The notes under the pieces are model-generated. The model ran no database searches. It saw only the letters and a list, made by a program, of their open reading frames with translations, and had not been told where the DNA came from. Both the position numbers and the translations under genes were made by a program. A DNA stretch of 64,000 bases from Lewinellaceae bacterium. GTDB lineage: Bacteria; Bacteroidota; Bacteroidia; Chitinophagales; Saprospiraceae. Where the stretch lies: positions 2,728,001-2,792,000 of the forward strand of contig JACJYL010000001.1 in assembly GCA_020636105.1 (NCBI GenBank), in the 5' to 3' direction. Shown piece after piece: positions 34,806-42,683 of the stretch; position 1 is the stretch's first letter, and each line of letters begins with the position of its first letter.

Positions 34806-37493
34806 TTTTACCCTCAAAACGCCCCTCAACCTGATATCATTGGAAGAAGCGCCTATCATTATCCTGAATTCGCCCGGTTCAATGATCCTGTTCAGATTTT
34901 CATCCAGCATAGTCAATAATTCCGGAGTTATTTCAAACCGAAATTCTTTTGATTCGCCTTTTTTTAAATGAATGCGCTGAAATCCTTTTAACTCCAAAAC
35001 CGGCCGGGCTACTGAAGCCAACAGGTCTTTGATATACAACTGTACCACCTCGTCACCATCGTATTTTCCGGTATTGGTAACCTTAAACTTTACGCTTGTG
35101 CTCTCGCCTGGTGAAATTTCCGGTTTTTCAATTGTAAGATCACCATACTCAAAATCGGTATAACTCAGGCCATAACCAAAGGGGAATAGGGGTTTCCCGC
35201 TAAGATTCAAATAATCGTCACCCCGGCCCGTTGGTTTGTGGTTGTAATACAAGGGTAATTGCGATTCATGGATGGGAAAAGTTATGGGCAAACGACCGGC
35301 AGGATTGTAATCCCCAAACAAAACCGCTGCCACGGCATTTCCGCCCTCATCGCCGGGATACCAAACATCTATTATGGATGAGACCTGGTTGATCCAATTC
35401 ATCATGGTTATCGCACTTCCGCCCGATAAAACCACGACTACCGGTTTTCCTGTGGCTACAATTTTTTCAATCAATTCCTCCTGATGCCCAGGCAGGGAAA
35501 GGTAGGCCCGATCCTGGAATTCTCCTTCTTCGATCCCCGCCACCACAATCGCGACTTCGCTTTTCGACGCAATGGCCACGGCCTCTTTGATTTCTTTCTG
35601 CCACGGCTCTTCCACCCCCAGATTCCAAATCATTTGAAGCCTTACATTTCCGACCGTTTCGTAAAACTCCAGTTTGATATCGTAGGTTTTATCTTTTTCA
35701 AAGAAATAGCTCGTGGTAAGTTCCCGGAATGTTTGTTTTTTCCAATTATCAATAATAAGTTTTTCATTGATAAACAGCCGGTATCCATCATCCCCTTTTA
35801 ATCCGATTTTAAAATTTCCGGTTTCAGAAGCCAGCAATTTGCCCGTCCAGCGAACCGAATACCAATCATAATTGATTTTTTCCTGATCAGGAGAAAATAA
35901 GGTCCACCTGAAATTTATGTTCGGGTCAATCCTTGTCAATACAGGTGTTCCCTCCAACGTAATATTATTAAAATACTCGGCTTGTAATCCGGATGCTTTT
36001 TTTCCATTTTCAGCATGGAAAAGGTTTTCCTGTGGAACGGGGACAAATGCAGCTGATTCCCTGCCACAACCCGGAGCAAAATTTATGGCACAGGTTTTTC
36101 CGACTTTATTTTCAAGCCCCTTTAAAATGCTTACAGGATTATTGCCCGGTCCGGAATAACCGCCGAGCCTTGCTTCTGCGGCATCAACACCAATAACGGC
36201 AATGGATTGAATATTTTTATCGAGCGGGAGAAGGTGCTTTTCATTTTTCAACAACACAATGGATTCAAGTGCGGCATTATGGGCCAACTGCCTGTTTTCC
36301 GCTGAGCCATTCCATTTTTCGGCCTCACCGGCATCGACATACGGATTTTCAAACAACCCCAATTTGAATTTAGCCCGCAGCACTCTCCTGACCGCTTCGT
36401 CAATGGCTGTTTCGTCAATCAGGCCTTTTTCAAAAGCATCAAAAAAGAGCGGATAGTGATCATAGGAAGTCTGGAAGATCACATCCAATCCATTTTCTAT
36501 GGCCTGGGTGGTAGATTCCGTATAATCCTTCGCCGTAAAATGCAATACATTAGCCCCCCCGGTAGCGCCTGCATCCGAGATGACAAAACCCTGGAAGCCC
36601 CATTCCTTTTTCAATTTTTGATTCAACAGCCAATCGTTAGCGGTACACTGCCTGCCGTCCAGCGAGTTATAAGAAGTCATCACCGACCAGGCTTTTGCCT
36701 CCTGGAAACAAGCTTTGAATGCCGGGAAATAGATTTCTTCCAACAATCTTTCATTGTAGTGAATGGGATAACTGTCCCTGCCGCCATCTCCTACGTTGGT
36801 AATAAAATGTTTGGGGGTGGTCATCACACCTGCCTGTTCAAATTGAGTAATAAAAGACAATGCCATTTGAGTAGTCAAAAAAGGATCTTCGCCATAAGTT
36901 TCTTCGGTTCTCCCCCATCGCACATCCCGTGCGATATTCAATACAGGGGAAAGAATTTGCCGGATCCCTCGCGATTTTGTTTCCAGGGTAATGGCCCTGG
37001 CCACATTCCCCATTAAAAGCGTATCCCATGTCGCTGCCAAGGCGATGGATTGCGGAAAGGCGGTCGCCCCTTCTCTTACCAAACCATGTAAGGCTTCATC
37101 AAAGGCAATGATAGGAATACCCAGCCGGGTTTCTTCCACAAAATATTTTTGGATCTCATTGATTAATAGAGCGGTTTCCCTGGCCGTTCCTCCACCGGAA
37201 TAGTCCAGCAGTTGTTCCGCTTCATTACCCGACTTTGCTTTTGTCGCCACCTGTAGGCCGAAAATGCCGTTTTTATACTTTTCCTTCCCATCGGATAAGT
37301 CGCCGGGGATCATGAACAATTGCCAGAATTTTTCTTCGAGGCTCATCCGCGACAAGAGATCGTCCACCCTTTCCTCTATGGGCAATTGAGGATTTTTATA
37401 GGGCAATTTATCTTCCTTTTGACAGGAAATGAATCCTGTTATTACAAATGCAAGCAGCATTGTCTTCAAAACAAACCCGGATCGTTTCGTCAT
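34803..37493 (-). CDS. GH3 beta-glucosidase with PA14 domain, lipoprotein
   Basis: The 896-residue protein has a lipobox at Cys24 (GFISC). The GH3 TIM-barrel domain contains RWGRTEETYGEDPFL (192-206), KHFI, and the nucleophile Asp307 in GFVISDAG. A PA14 carbohydrate-binding domain is inserted at about residues 495-630 (GLQAEYFNN ... GDDGYRLFINEKLIIDNW), followed by the alpha/beta sandwich (about 640-760) and a fibronectin-III-like domain (VVQLYIKD ... RVLELKGFQRI-type). The architecture matches beta-glucosidase/xylosidase enzymes such as those acting on plant glucans. It is 48 bases downstream of the GH13 gene, so the two form an operon acting on glucans. Confidence 0.94.
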   Translation of the reverse strand: MTKRSGFVLKTMLLAFVITGFISCQKEDKLPYKNPQLPIEERVDDLLSRMSLEEKFWQLFMIPGDLSDGKEKYKNGIFGLQVATKAKSGNEAEQLLDYSGGGTARETALLINEIQKYFVEETRLGIPIIAFDEALHGLVREGATAFPQSIALAATWDTLLMGNVARAITLETKSRGIRQILSPVLNIARDVRWGRTEETYGEDPFLTTQMALSFITQFEQAGVMTTPKHFITNVGDGGRDSYPIHYNERLLEEIYFPAFKACFQEAKAWSVMTSYNSLDGRQCTANDWLLNQKLKKEWGFQGFVISDAGATGGANVLHFTAKDYTESTTQAIENGLDVIFQTSYDHYPLFFDAFEKGLIDETAIDEAVRRVLRAKFKLGLFENPYVDAGEAEKWNGSAENRQLAHNAALESIVLLKNEKHLLPLDKNIQSIAVIGVDAAEARLGGYSGPGNNPVSILKGLENKVGKTCAINFAPGCGRESAAFVPVPQENLFHAENGKKASGLQAEYFNNITLEGTPVLTRIDPNINFRWTLFSPDQEKINYDWYSVRWTGKLLASETGNFKIGLKGDDGYRLFINEKLIIDNWKKQTFRELTTSYFFEKDKTYDIKLEFYETVGNVRLQMIWNLGVEEPWQKEIKEAVAIASKSEVAIVVAGIEEGEFQDRAYLSLPGHQEELIEKIVATGKPVVVVLSGGSAITMMNWINQVSSIIDVWYPGDEGGNAVAAVLFGDYNPAGRLPITFPIHESQLPLYYNHKPTGRGDDYLNLSGKPLFPFGYGLSYTDFEYGDLTIEKPEISPGESTSVKFKVTNTGKYDGDEVVQLYIKDLLASVARPVLELKGFQRIHLKKGESKEFRFEITPELLTMLDENLNRIIEPGEFRIMIGASSNDIRLRGVLRVK

Positions 37494-37541
37494 TGTTTTA
37501 ATTTAGCACTGTTCAAAATATTTTTGGCCGAAATGATCCTT

Positions 37542-39395
37542 TTACTCCAGCTCCAAAATGGCAACAGATTTCCCGGGAAATTCAACTTTGTTTTGCAATG
37601 GGTATTCTTTTGAAGTTAAAACGTCCTTTCCCTTAGAAAGGCCTTTTGTCATTTCCGCATACCGGCTCATATCCACTTCGGTAGCCTTGTCATTTTTATT
37701 CATGAGTACCATGATCTTTCCTGATTTATTATACCGGAAATATACGTAAACACCGTCGTTAGGTACAAACTGCATCAGTTTCCCATCGTGGATAACATTG
37801 TTGGTTTTACGCCAGTTGAGCAGTTTACGCATATAATTTTGTGCGTCTTTTTGCTGATCGGTAAGTCCGGCCCCGGTGAAAGCATTCACCTCGTCACCTG
37901 CCCAGCCGCCGGGAAAATCAGAACGGATCAACCCATGGTCTCCGGGTTTGGCAGCGTTCTCCATGAGGATCTCCGTGCCGTAATAAATTTGCGGAATACC
38001 GCGCATGGTCAGGTAATAAGCGATTCCCATTTTAAAAAGATCATAATCTGCTCCCATCTGGGTATAAAAACGATCCATATCGTGATTGTCCGGAAAAATG
38101 ACCAGGTTATCGGGGTCCGGGTATAAAAAGTCCAGCGCCAGTTTTTCATAAAGCTGGATCAAACCGCTGCCATAGTTTTTTTCTTCCTTTACCAGGGCCG
38201 CGGTCAGGGCTGTCTGGATCGGAAAATCCATCAGGCTGGGCAGACAGGAAGTGTAACCATCATGGTTTACTTTTCCTTTTTGCCAATAAGAAACGATAGC
38301 CGGGTTATCCACCCATTCTTCTCCTACTATGTTGAAATCGGGGTATTCATCCATCACTTCACAAGTCCAGCGCGACATAAAATCCTTGTCCGGATAAGGA
38401 TAGGTATCCATCCGGATCCCGGCGAGGTCAACGTATTCTATCCACCAGATGGTATTGTAGATCAGGTAATCAGCCATTAGCTCATTGCGTTGGTTCAAAT
38501 CCGGCATGGTGCGGACGAACCAACCATCTGAGAATTGCTTTTTATCGAATTCGGAGGCATGGATATCCTGGATCGTATTCCTGCGGTGGCTGGTATTGAC
38601 GTAATCCCCGCCGTAGTTGATCCAGTCTTTGGTTGGCGGATCTTTGACAAACCAATGCTCGGAGCCACAGTGGTTGACGATCATATCCATGATCAGTTTG
38701 ATGCCCTTTGCCTTAGCCTCTTTACTCAGCCGGCGATAATCCTCATTGGTGCCAAACCTCTCATCTACCTTATAAAAATCGGTGGTGGAGTACCCGTGGT
38801 AGGAATATCTTTGCATATCGTTTTCCAAAACAGGATTCACCCAGATGGCCGTAAAGCCCATATCGTGAATATAATCCAGGTTTTTTCGCATCCCTTCAAT
38901 ATCTCCCCCATGGCGTCCGCCTCCAAAAGAACGGCTGGATTTTTCGAGCATGCCTTCCACATTGTCATTTTCAGGAATGCCGTTGGCAAAACGATCGGGC
39001 GTGATGAGATACATTACATCGGATGTGTTGAATCCTTCCCTCATGTCGGAATTTTTTTCCCGCTGGAGTAAGGAAAAAGGATGCCTTTCCATGACTTTTT
39101 CGTCTTTTTTAAATTGTATATCAAAACTCCCGGGAGCGGTTTCTCCGGCAATGTCGAGGTAGATGAAAATATAGTTCGGGTTGTTGGTTCTAACGGTAGA
39201 AGTAATGGTGACGCCTTCATACTCAATCACCGGAGTCCAGGAGGCAATATCATCCCCGTAAACCAGGATCTGAAGTTCCGTATTCTTCATGCCCACCCAC
39301 CAGTTGGGGGGTTCTGTACGTGTAATCCTGTTTTGAGCTGTAATGGTATTCAGGAAAAGAATAAAAAGAAGGCAAATATTTATCGTCTTTTTCAT
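37542..39395 (-). CDS. GH13 alpha-amylase family enzyme (cyclomaltodextrinase/neopullulanase, SusA-like)
   Basis: The 617-residue protein has a signal peptide (about 20 residues, ending TITAQ), an N-terminal beta domain of the cyclomaltodextrinase type (about 22-110) and a GH13 barrel. Catalytic residues are the nucleophile Asp330 in GIRMDTYP, the acid Glu359 in VGEEW, and Asp439 in NHDMDRF; GGDIEGM and DMIVNHCG-type regions I-II are present. A C-terminal beta domain ends EFPGKSVAILELE. It hydrolyses starch, maltodextrins or pullulan in the periplasm. It is followed after 48 bases by the GH3 lipoprotein gene. Unlike the classic Sus system, no SusCDEF genes are adjacent. Confidence 0.94.
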   Translation of the reverse strand: MKKTINICLLFILFLNTITAQNRITRTEPPNWWVGMKNTELQILVYGDDIASWTPVIEYEGVTITSTVRTNNPNYIFIYLDIAGETAPGSFDIQFKKDEKVMERHPFSLLQREKNSDMREGFNTSDVMYLITPDRFANGIPENDNVEGMLEKSSRSFGGGRHGGDIEGMRKNLDYIHDMGFTAIWVNPVLENDMQRYSYHGYSTTDFYKVDERFGTNEDYRRLSKEAKAKGIKLIMDMIVNHCGSEHWFVKDPPTKDWINYGGDYVNTSHRRNTIQDIHASEFDKKQFSDGWFVRTMPDLNQRNELMADYLIYNTIWWIEYVDLAGIRMDTYPYPDKDFMSRWTCEVMDEYPDFNIVGEEWVDNPAIVSYWQKGKVNHDGYTSCLPSLMDFPIQTALTAALVKEEKNYGSGLIQLYEKLALDFLYPDPDNLVIFPDNHDMDRFYTQMGADYDLFKMGIAYYLTMRGIPQIYYGTEILMENAAKPGDHGLIRSDFPGGWAGDEVNAFTGAGLTDQQKDAQNYMRKLLNWRKTNNVIHDGKLMQFVPNDGVYVYFRYNKSGKIMVLMNKNDKATEVDMSRYAEMTKGLSKGKDVLTSKEYPLQNKVEFPGKSVAILELE

Positions 39396-39490
39396 ATTTT
39401 AGGTCCTTTTGTAAGAAGTAATAAACGTTGGATGAAAATCATTGACAAAGTAGCCATTTACCCCGAATTTTCCAATTAACGACCTGGTAC

Positions 39491-39525
39491 AAAAAAGGAA
39501 TTGCCCTCCCGAACCGGAAGGGCAA
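39491..39525 (-). terminator. Intrinsic terminator after the DUF4382 lipoprotein gene
   Basis: The minus strand carries TTGCCCT / AGGGCAA arms (39501-39507 and 39519-39525, with extra internal pairs) and, three bases on, a run of six T. It lies between the DUF4382 stop and the GH13 start, so it separates those units. Confidence 0.75.
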
Positions 39526-39580
39526 CCCCTGACAATATTGTTTTGCTTAGCGGACTATTCAGCCCTGTTTTTTCTTCCAA

Positions 39581-40516
39581 TTATAATGGCAAAACCCCGG
39601 TAAACAATACATTGACGGTAACCGAGGTGGATGCGCCCACCCCAATAGCTCCGATATCCAGGGAGGATATGACATCGAGCAATATGGTGCCTCCAAGCGC
39701 TACCTGACCTGTGCTGTTATTTTCATCATAAGAGGCAAAATGTAATTCGTAATCGCCCTGTTCCAGGAAATGCAATTCGAAATTACCGCTGCCGTCTACC
39801 GTGGCGCTAGAAACGGCATGAGTAAAGGTAATGTTGCTTTGTCCCTGTCCCTGGACTTCGGTGTTTCGGTCGAAGGTTCCCTTTTTGTAAGCGTAAACCA
39901 CCACCTTATCGCTATAGTTTCCAGAGCCGCTGCAATTTCCCTTAATGGTACCGGTTCTGTCTTTAGTAACCACCCTTACCGCGTTTTTCATTTCTCCTGC
40001 CGTGACAAAATCATAACTGTCCGCCGGGTTATTGTTTCTCACAATAGCTTTTCTCAAGTCAAAATCTATAACCAGATTTGTCGTCGTTCCGGAGGCCACA
40101 TCAAAGGAATGATCCACCAGGATTTCATTGTTCGTGGCCACCAGCGCATGTTTTCCACCATCGGTATCCTCCACGTAACAGCCAGGGGAATTGCCGTTCG
40201 CATCCTTGTCGTAATCAAGTACAAGGGTAACATTACTGTAGGTATCTACATCAAGGTCGGCATTGGAAAGCAATTTGGTGCTTCCATTCTGGTAAGCAAG
40301 CAGGTCGATGGTCGTTTTGTTGAATCCTTGAACGGATTGCCCGTCGACCTGTAGATCGGCAATGGTTACAAAAGCTCCGCTGATATGAGCATCATCAATC
40401 GGGGCATCTGTTATTTCAAAATTTACGGAACCGTTTTGTCCGCTGTCTTTCTGACAAGCCATGAAACCAAACATGACCAGCAGAGCGCTTAAGAAAGCTA
40501 CCTTCTTAAAATTCAT
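39581..40516 (-). CDS. DUF4382-domain lipoprotein
   Basis: The 311-residue protein has a lipobox at Cys21 (FMAC) followed by QKDSG. It begins with the DUF4382 signature VNFEITDAPIDDAHISGAFVTI and FNKTTIDLLAYQNG, ending in a beta-strand-rich region of about 100 residues that looks like a carboxypeptidase-regulatory or transthyretin-like domain (SATVDGSGNFELHFLEQGDYELHF). DUF4382 proteins are common surface or periplasmic lipoproteins in Bacteroidota; function unknown. The gene is monocistronic, bounded downstream by a terminator and upstream by a 600-base spacer. Confidence 0.85.
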   Translation of the reverse strand: MNFKKVAFLSALLVMFGFMACQKDSGQNGSVNFEITDAPIDDAHISGAFVTIADLQVDGQSVQGFNKTTIDLLAYQNGSTKLLSNADLDVDTYSNVTLVLDYDKDANGNSPGCYVEDTDGGKHALVATNNEILVDHSFDVASGTTTNLVIDFDLRKAIVRNNNPADSYDFVTAGEMKNAVRVVTKDRTGTIKGNCSGSGNYSDKVVVYAYKKGTFDRNTEVQGQGQSNITFTHAVSSATVDGSGNFELHFLEQGDYELHFASYDENNSTGQVALGGTILLDVISSLDIGAIGVGASTSVTVNVLFTGVLPL

Positions 40517-41128
40517 AGGATTGAAATTTTATGAGTGTTCAAATGATTAACGGCTTATAAACGAGGTGAAAAATCAAATTATTGCCCGGTGATGAAAGCA
40601 GAAATGTTAAAACCCTGTCGACAATATTGCAAAATAACAACATGATTATCAGGTTTTCATGAAAATACAATATCACAACACCATGACAGTCAACGAAAAA
40701 GGAGAAGGATATCCCCGGTTCAAAAAACAGAGATTCAAAAGAAAAAAAACTTTGAGGGAACGGAAAAAAGAATCAAAAAAATTATCGGATTTTTACCCGA
40801 AGCAGGTAATCATTGGCCTTAAGATAAAGCATGTTTGTTTTGATTGGTGCATCTTTTTTTGTTTTGCAAAATTTAACCATTAACAGATATAAAAGGGTTC
40901 AATTTATCGCCATTAAATTAACAATAAGTTTGACCATCAGATCCTTTTCAAATTGACGACATTTTCCACTAACCCGATGCTTTGTTTCAGTACTCCCTTC
41001 TTTAGTCTGATAAATTACAATCTGATCTTGTTTTTCCATTTGTCTGTTTTTTGAAGTTATTTCAAATGGAAACAGACGTTTTTTGGGATTAGTTCCCAAA
41101 GGATTATTCCCTTATTATCAGACGTCAA
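40517..41128. other. 612-base spacer with a decayed gene fragment
   Basis: The spacer is A/T-rich. The only item I support is the RhuM-like fragment at 40899-41039. Just upstream of it (41041-41100) are overlapping short inverted repeats: GTCTGTTT/AAACAGAC, CCATTTG/CAAATGG, and TTTGGGA/TCCCAAA. A plus-strand frame at 40659-40883 is Lys/Arg-rich only because the DNA is A-rich. Confidence 0.5.
40899..41039 (-). pseudogene. Remnant of a RhuM-family gene start
   Basis: The minus-strand ATG at 41039 opens MEKQDQIVIYQTKEGSTE, which matches the conserved start of RhuM-type (virulence/mobile-associated) proteins, whose N-terminus typically has an IYQT motif followed by a DNA-binding ORF6N-like region. 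After about 18 residues the match is lost and the frame ends after 46 codons, far short of the normal 300 or more. It is probably a decayed scrap of a mobile gene. No transposase or attachment site is next to it. Confidence 0.5.
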
Positions 41129-41911
41129 TTATTTTTTTAACCTCATAAAAAGGTAATCTCCTCCTTGATTTTCATAACTTTTTTTCACTTGCCGGATTTG
41201 GCCATTATCGATATCCACCCTTAGTTTTCGCAAGCCAATAGCCACCTCCTCGGTATTTGCCAGAGCAGAGAAGGAAGATATACCTGCCCTGACTTCCGGT
41301 TTGAAATACAATTCCGGGGCATGTTTACCACTATAGAGAAAAAGATCATGGAGATCCGGTCGGATAGAATAGGGTTCCATTTGGATGAGGTTAAAACCAG
41401 CGGATTTTATGGTAGTGGTCACGAGATCCATTGCAGGCATCTGCCGGATGGAATCTGCCAGCATTTTAGGAAAATAGTGATTGAGCCAATACCCTTTCAT
41501 CTGTTCCGGGGTGGCGGTAAAAATGACCAGGTGGCCTCCCGGTTTTAATACCCGGTACAGTTCCAGGAAAGCCTTGCCCAGATCGGTCCAGTGATGAATG
41601 GTGAGGCTCGCCATAATGCCGTCAACGCTATTGTTTTTCAGCCCCGTATCTTCAGCGGTTCCCAATTTCCAGTCTATATTTGGATTTTTTATTTTGGCTT
41701 GTTCCAGCATTTCCATCGAAGGGTCGATGCCGATAAAATCAACGCCTTTCCTGAAAAGGGCATGGGTATAATTGCCTGTACCGCAACCGATATCAAGGTA
41801 CAACCCATCCTTTTTCGGACTCAACAAATAAAATATTCTTTCAGTCAGGTATTTGTCCGCCTTTCGGGTAAGGTTGTACGTAGCTCCTATCTTATCGTAT
41901 TTGGCTTTCAT
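41129..41911 (-). CDS. Class I SAM-dependent methyltransferase
   Basis: The 260-residue protein begins MKAKYDKIGATYNLTRKAD and has the SAM-binding motif I LDIGCGTGNY (about 39-48), the acidic motif in FIGIDPS, and LTIHHWTDL and RVLKPGGHLVIFT of motifs III-IV, the UbiE/Methyltransf_11 pattern. The substrate is unknown. Its ATG lies inside the end of the upstream NUDIX gene (20-base overlap), so the two are translationally coupled and probably act on the same small molecule or nucleotide pool. It is cytosolic. Confidence 0.9.
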   Translation of the reverse strand: MKAKYDKIGATYNLTRKADKYLTERIFYLLSPKKDGLYLDIGCGTGNYTHALFRKGVDFIGIDPSMEMLEQAKIKNPNIDWKLGTAEDTGLKNNSVDGIMASLTIHHWTDLGKAFLELYRVLKPGGHLVIFTATPEQMKGYWLNHYFPKMLADSIRQMPAMDLVTTTIKSAGFNLIQMEPYSIRPDLHDLFLYSGKHAPELYFKPEVRAGISSFSALANTEEVAIGLRKLRVDIDNGQIRQVKKSYENQGGDYLFMRLKK

Positions 41912-42332
41912 TATATTTTTTTAGAACGTTTTGTACCAGAGGGCTCAGGGCAGCCGGCTTAAGAGTCTCGAAAAGCTCCCAGTGTGCCTCTCTTGAATCG
42001 AGATCACTCACTGTAGTGTTTAAGGCAACTTTTTTCGGCAATCTCGCTTCATAAATAATAGCAATATGAAATAAGTTGGTAGGATTCCCTTCTTCTTCAT
42101 AAGCATGATTGAAGGAAGTGACAAATTTCAGTTCATAACCCGGTAAAACAATACCCAGTTCCTCCAGAATTTCCCGCTCCAGGGCTTGCTCAATGCCTTC
42201 TCCGTATTCAACGGATCCTCCGGGCAAGTCCAGCAATCCGGTATAGGGGCCTCTTGTTTTTTCGATTAATGCCAATTGATTTTCGGGTGTAAAAACCAGG
42301 CAATACACCCCAAAGTGTTGTTTGCGGATCAT
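41892..42332 (-). CDS. NUDIX hydrolase
   Basis: From the ATG at 42332 the protein is 146 residues, the normal size for a NUDIX enzyme. The NUDIX box runs from Gly39 (GGSVEYGEGIEQALE) through REILEELGI at 53-61, with the Mg-binding glutamates 57 and 58. NUDIX enzymes cleave nucleoside diphosphates linked to another group, for example oxidised NTPs or sugar nucleotides. I chose the later start because a start at 42425 would overlap a separate 45-residue coding region in another frame. It lies 19 bases after that small gene and overlaps the downstream methyltransferase gene by 20 bases. Confidence 0.9.
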   Translation of the reverse strand: MIRKQHFGVYCLVFTPENQLALIEKTRGPYTGLLDLPGGSVEYGEGIEQALEREILEELGIVLPGYELKFVTSFNHAYEEEGNPTNLFHIAIIYEARLPKKVALNTTVSDLDSREAHWELFETLKPAALSPLVQNVLKKYNESQIR

Positions 42333-42351
42333 GGAAGTAGATTTTACCGTT

Positions 42352-42489
42352 TTATTTTTCAGGAGGAAAATCATCAGAATCAGGGTCTGAAGTATTTTCA
42401 TCATTCTGTGGTTCGTCTGAATCATACCTTTGGATGAGTATGATCATCAGAACGCCTGTTAAAACAATAAATAAGAGTAAAAACCTCAT
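42352..42489 (-). CDS. 45-residue single-pass membrane peptide
   Basis: A 45-codon frame starts at ATG 42489. It encodes one hydrophobic helix (about residues 3-19, FLLLFIVLTGVLMIILI) after a basic start (MR), then QRY and an acidic tail rich in Asp, Glu and Pro (DSDEPQNDENTSDPDSDD). It ends 19 bases before the NUDIX start on the same strand, which supports a real operon member. No family is known to me; it may be a small membrane-anchored regulator. Confidence 0.6.
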   Translation of the reverse strand: MRFLLLFIVLTGVLMIILIQRYDSDEPQNDENTSDPDSDDFPPEK

Positions 42490-42609
42490 TTGTTTCTTTT
42501 AATAGTATCCTAAAAACCAGCCCTAATTCATAATTAACGTAAAAGCTTTTCGCTATCTACGAAGTTATAACTATTTTAACTCAATTGCCTGAAACAAAAC
42601 ATTATCACC

Positions 42610-42644
42610 AAAAAAAGAAGCGCTCTGCCAGGCAAAGCGCTTCT
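42610..42644 (-). terminator. Intrinsic terminator of the FAS1-repeat gene
   Basis: The minus strand forms a nine-pair stem AGAAGCGCT/AGCGCTTCT (42616-42624 and 42636-42644) followed by seven T. It lies about 40 bases after the fasciclin gene stop. Confidence 0.9.
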
Positions 42645-42683
42645 GAAATGAAAAAACTTGTTTAAAGTCAGGGGAAACCCTAT

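Noticed and set aside
40659..40883. 74-codon plus-strand frame rich in Lys and Arg
   Set aside because: Its composition follows the A-rich spacer; there is no motif, no promoter and no neighbour on that strand.
42333..42425. Longer start for the NUDIX gene
   Set aside because: The extra residues lie in another frame of the 45-residue peptide gene and precede the domain without similarity.
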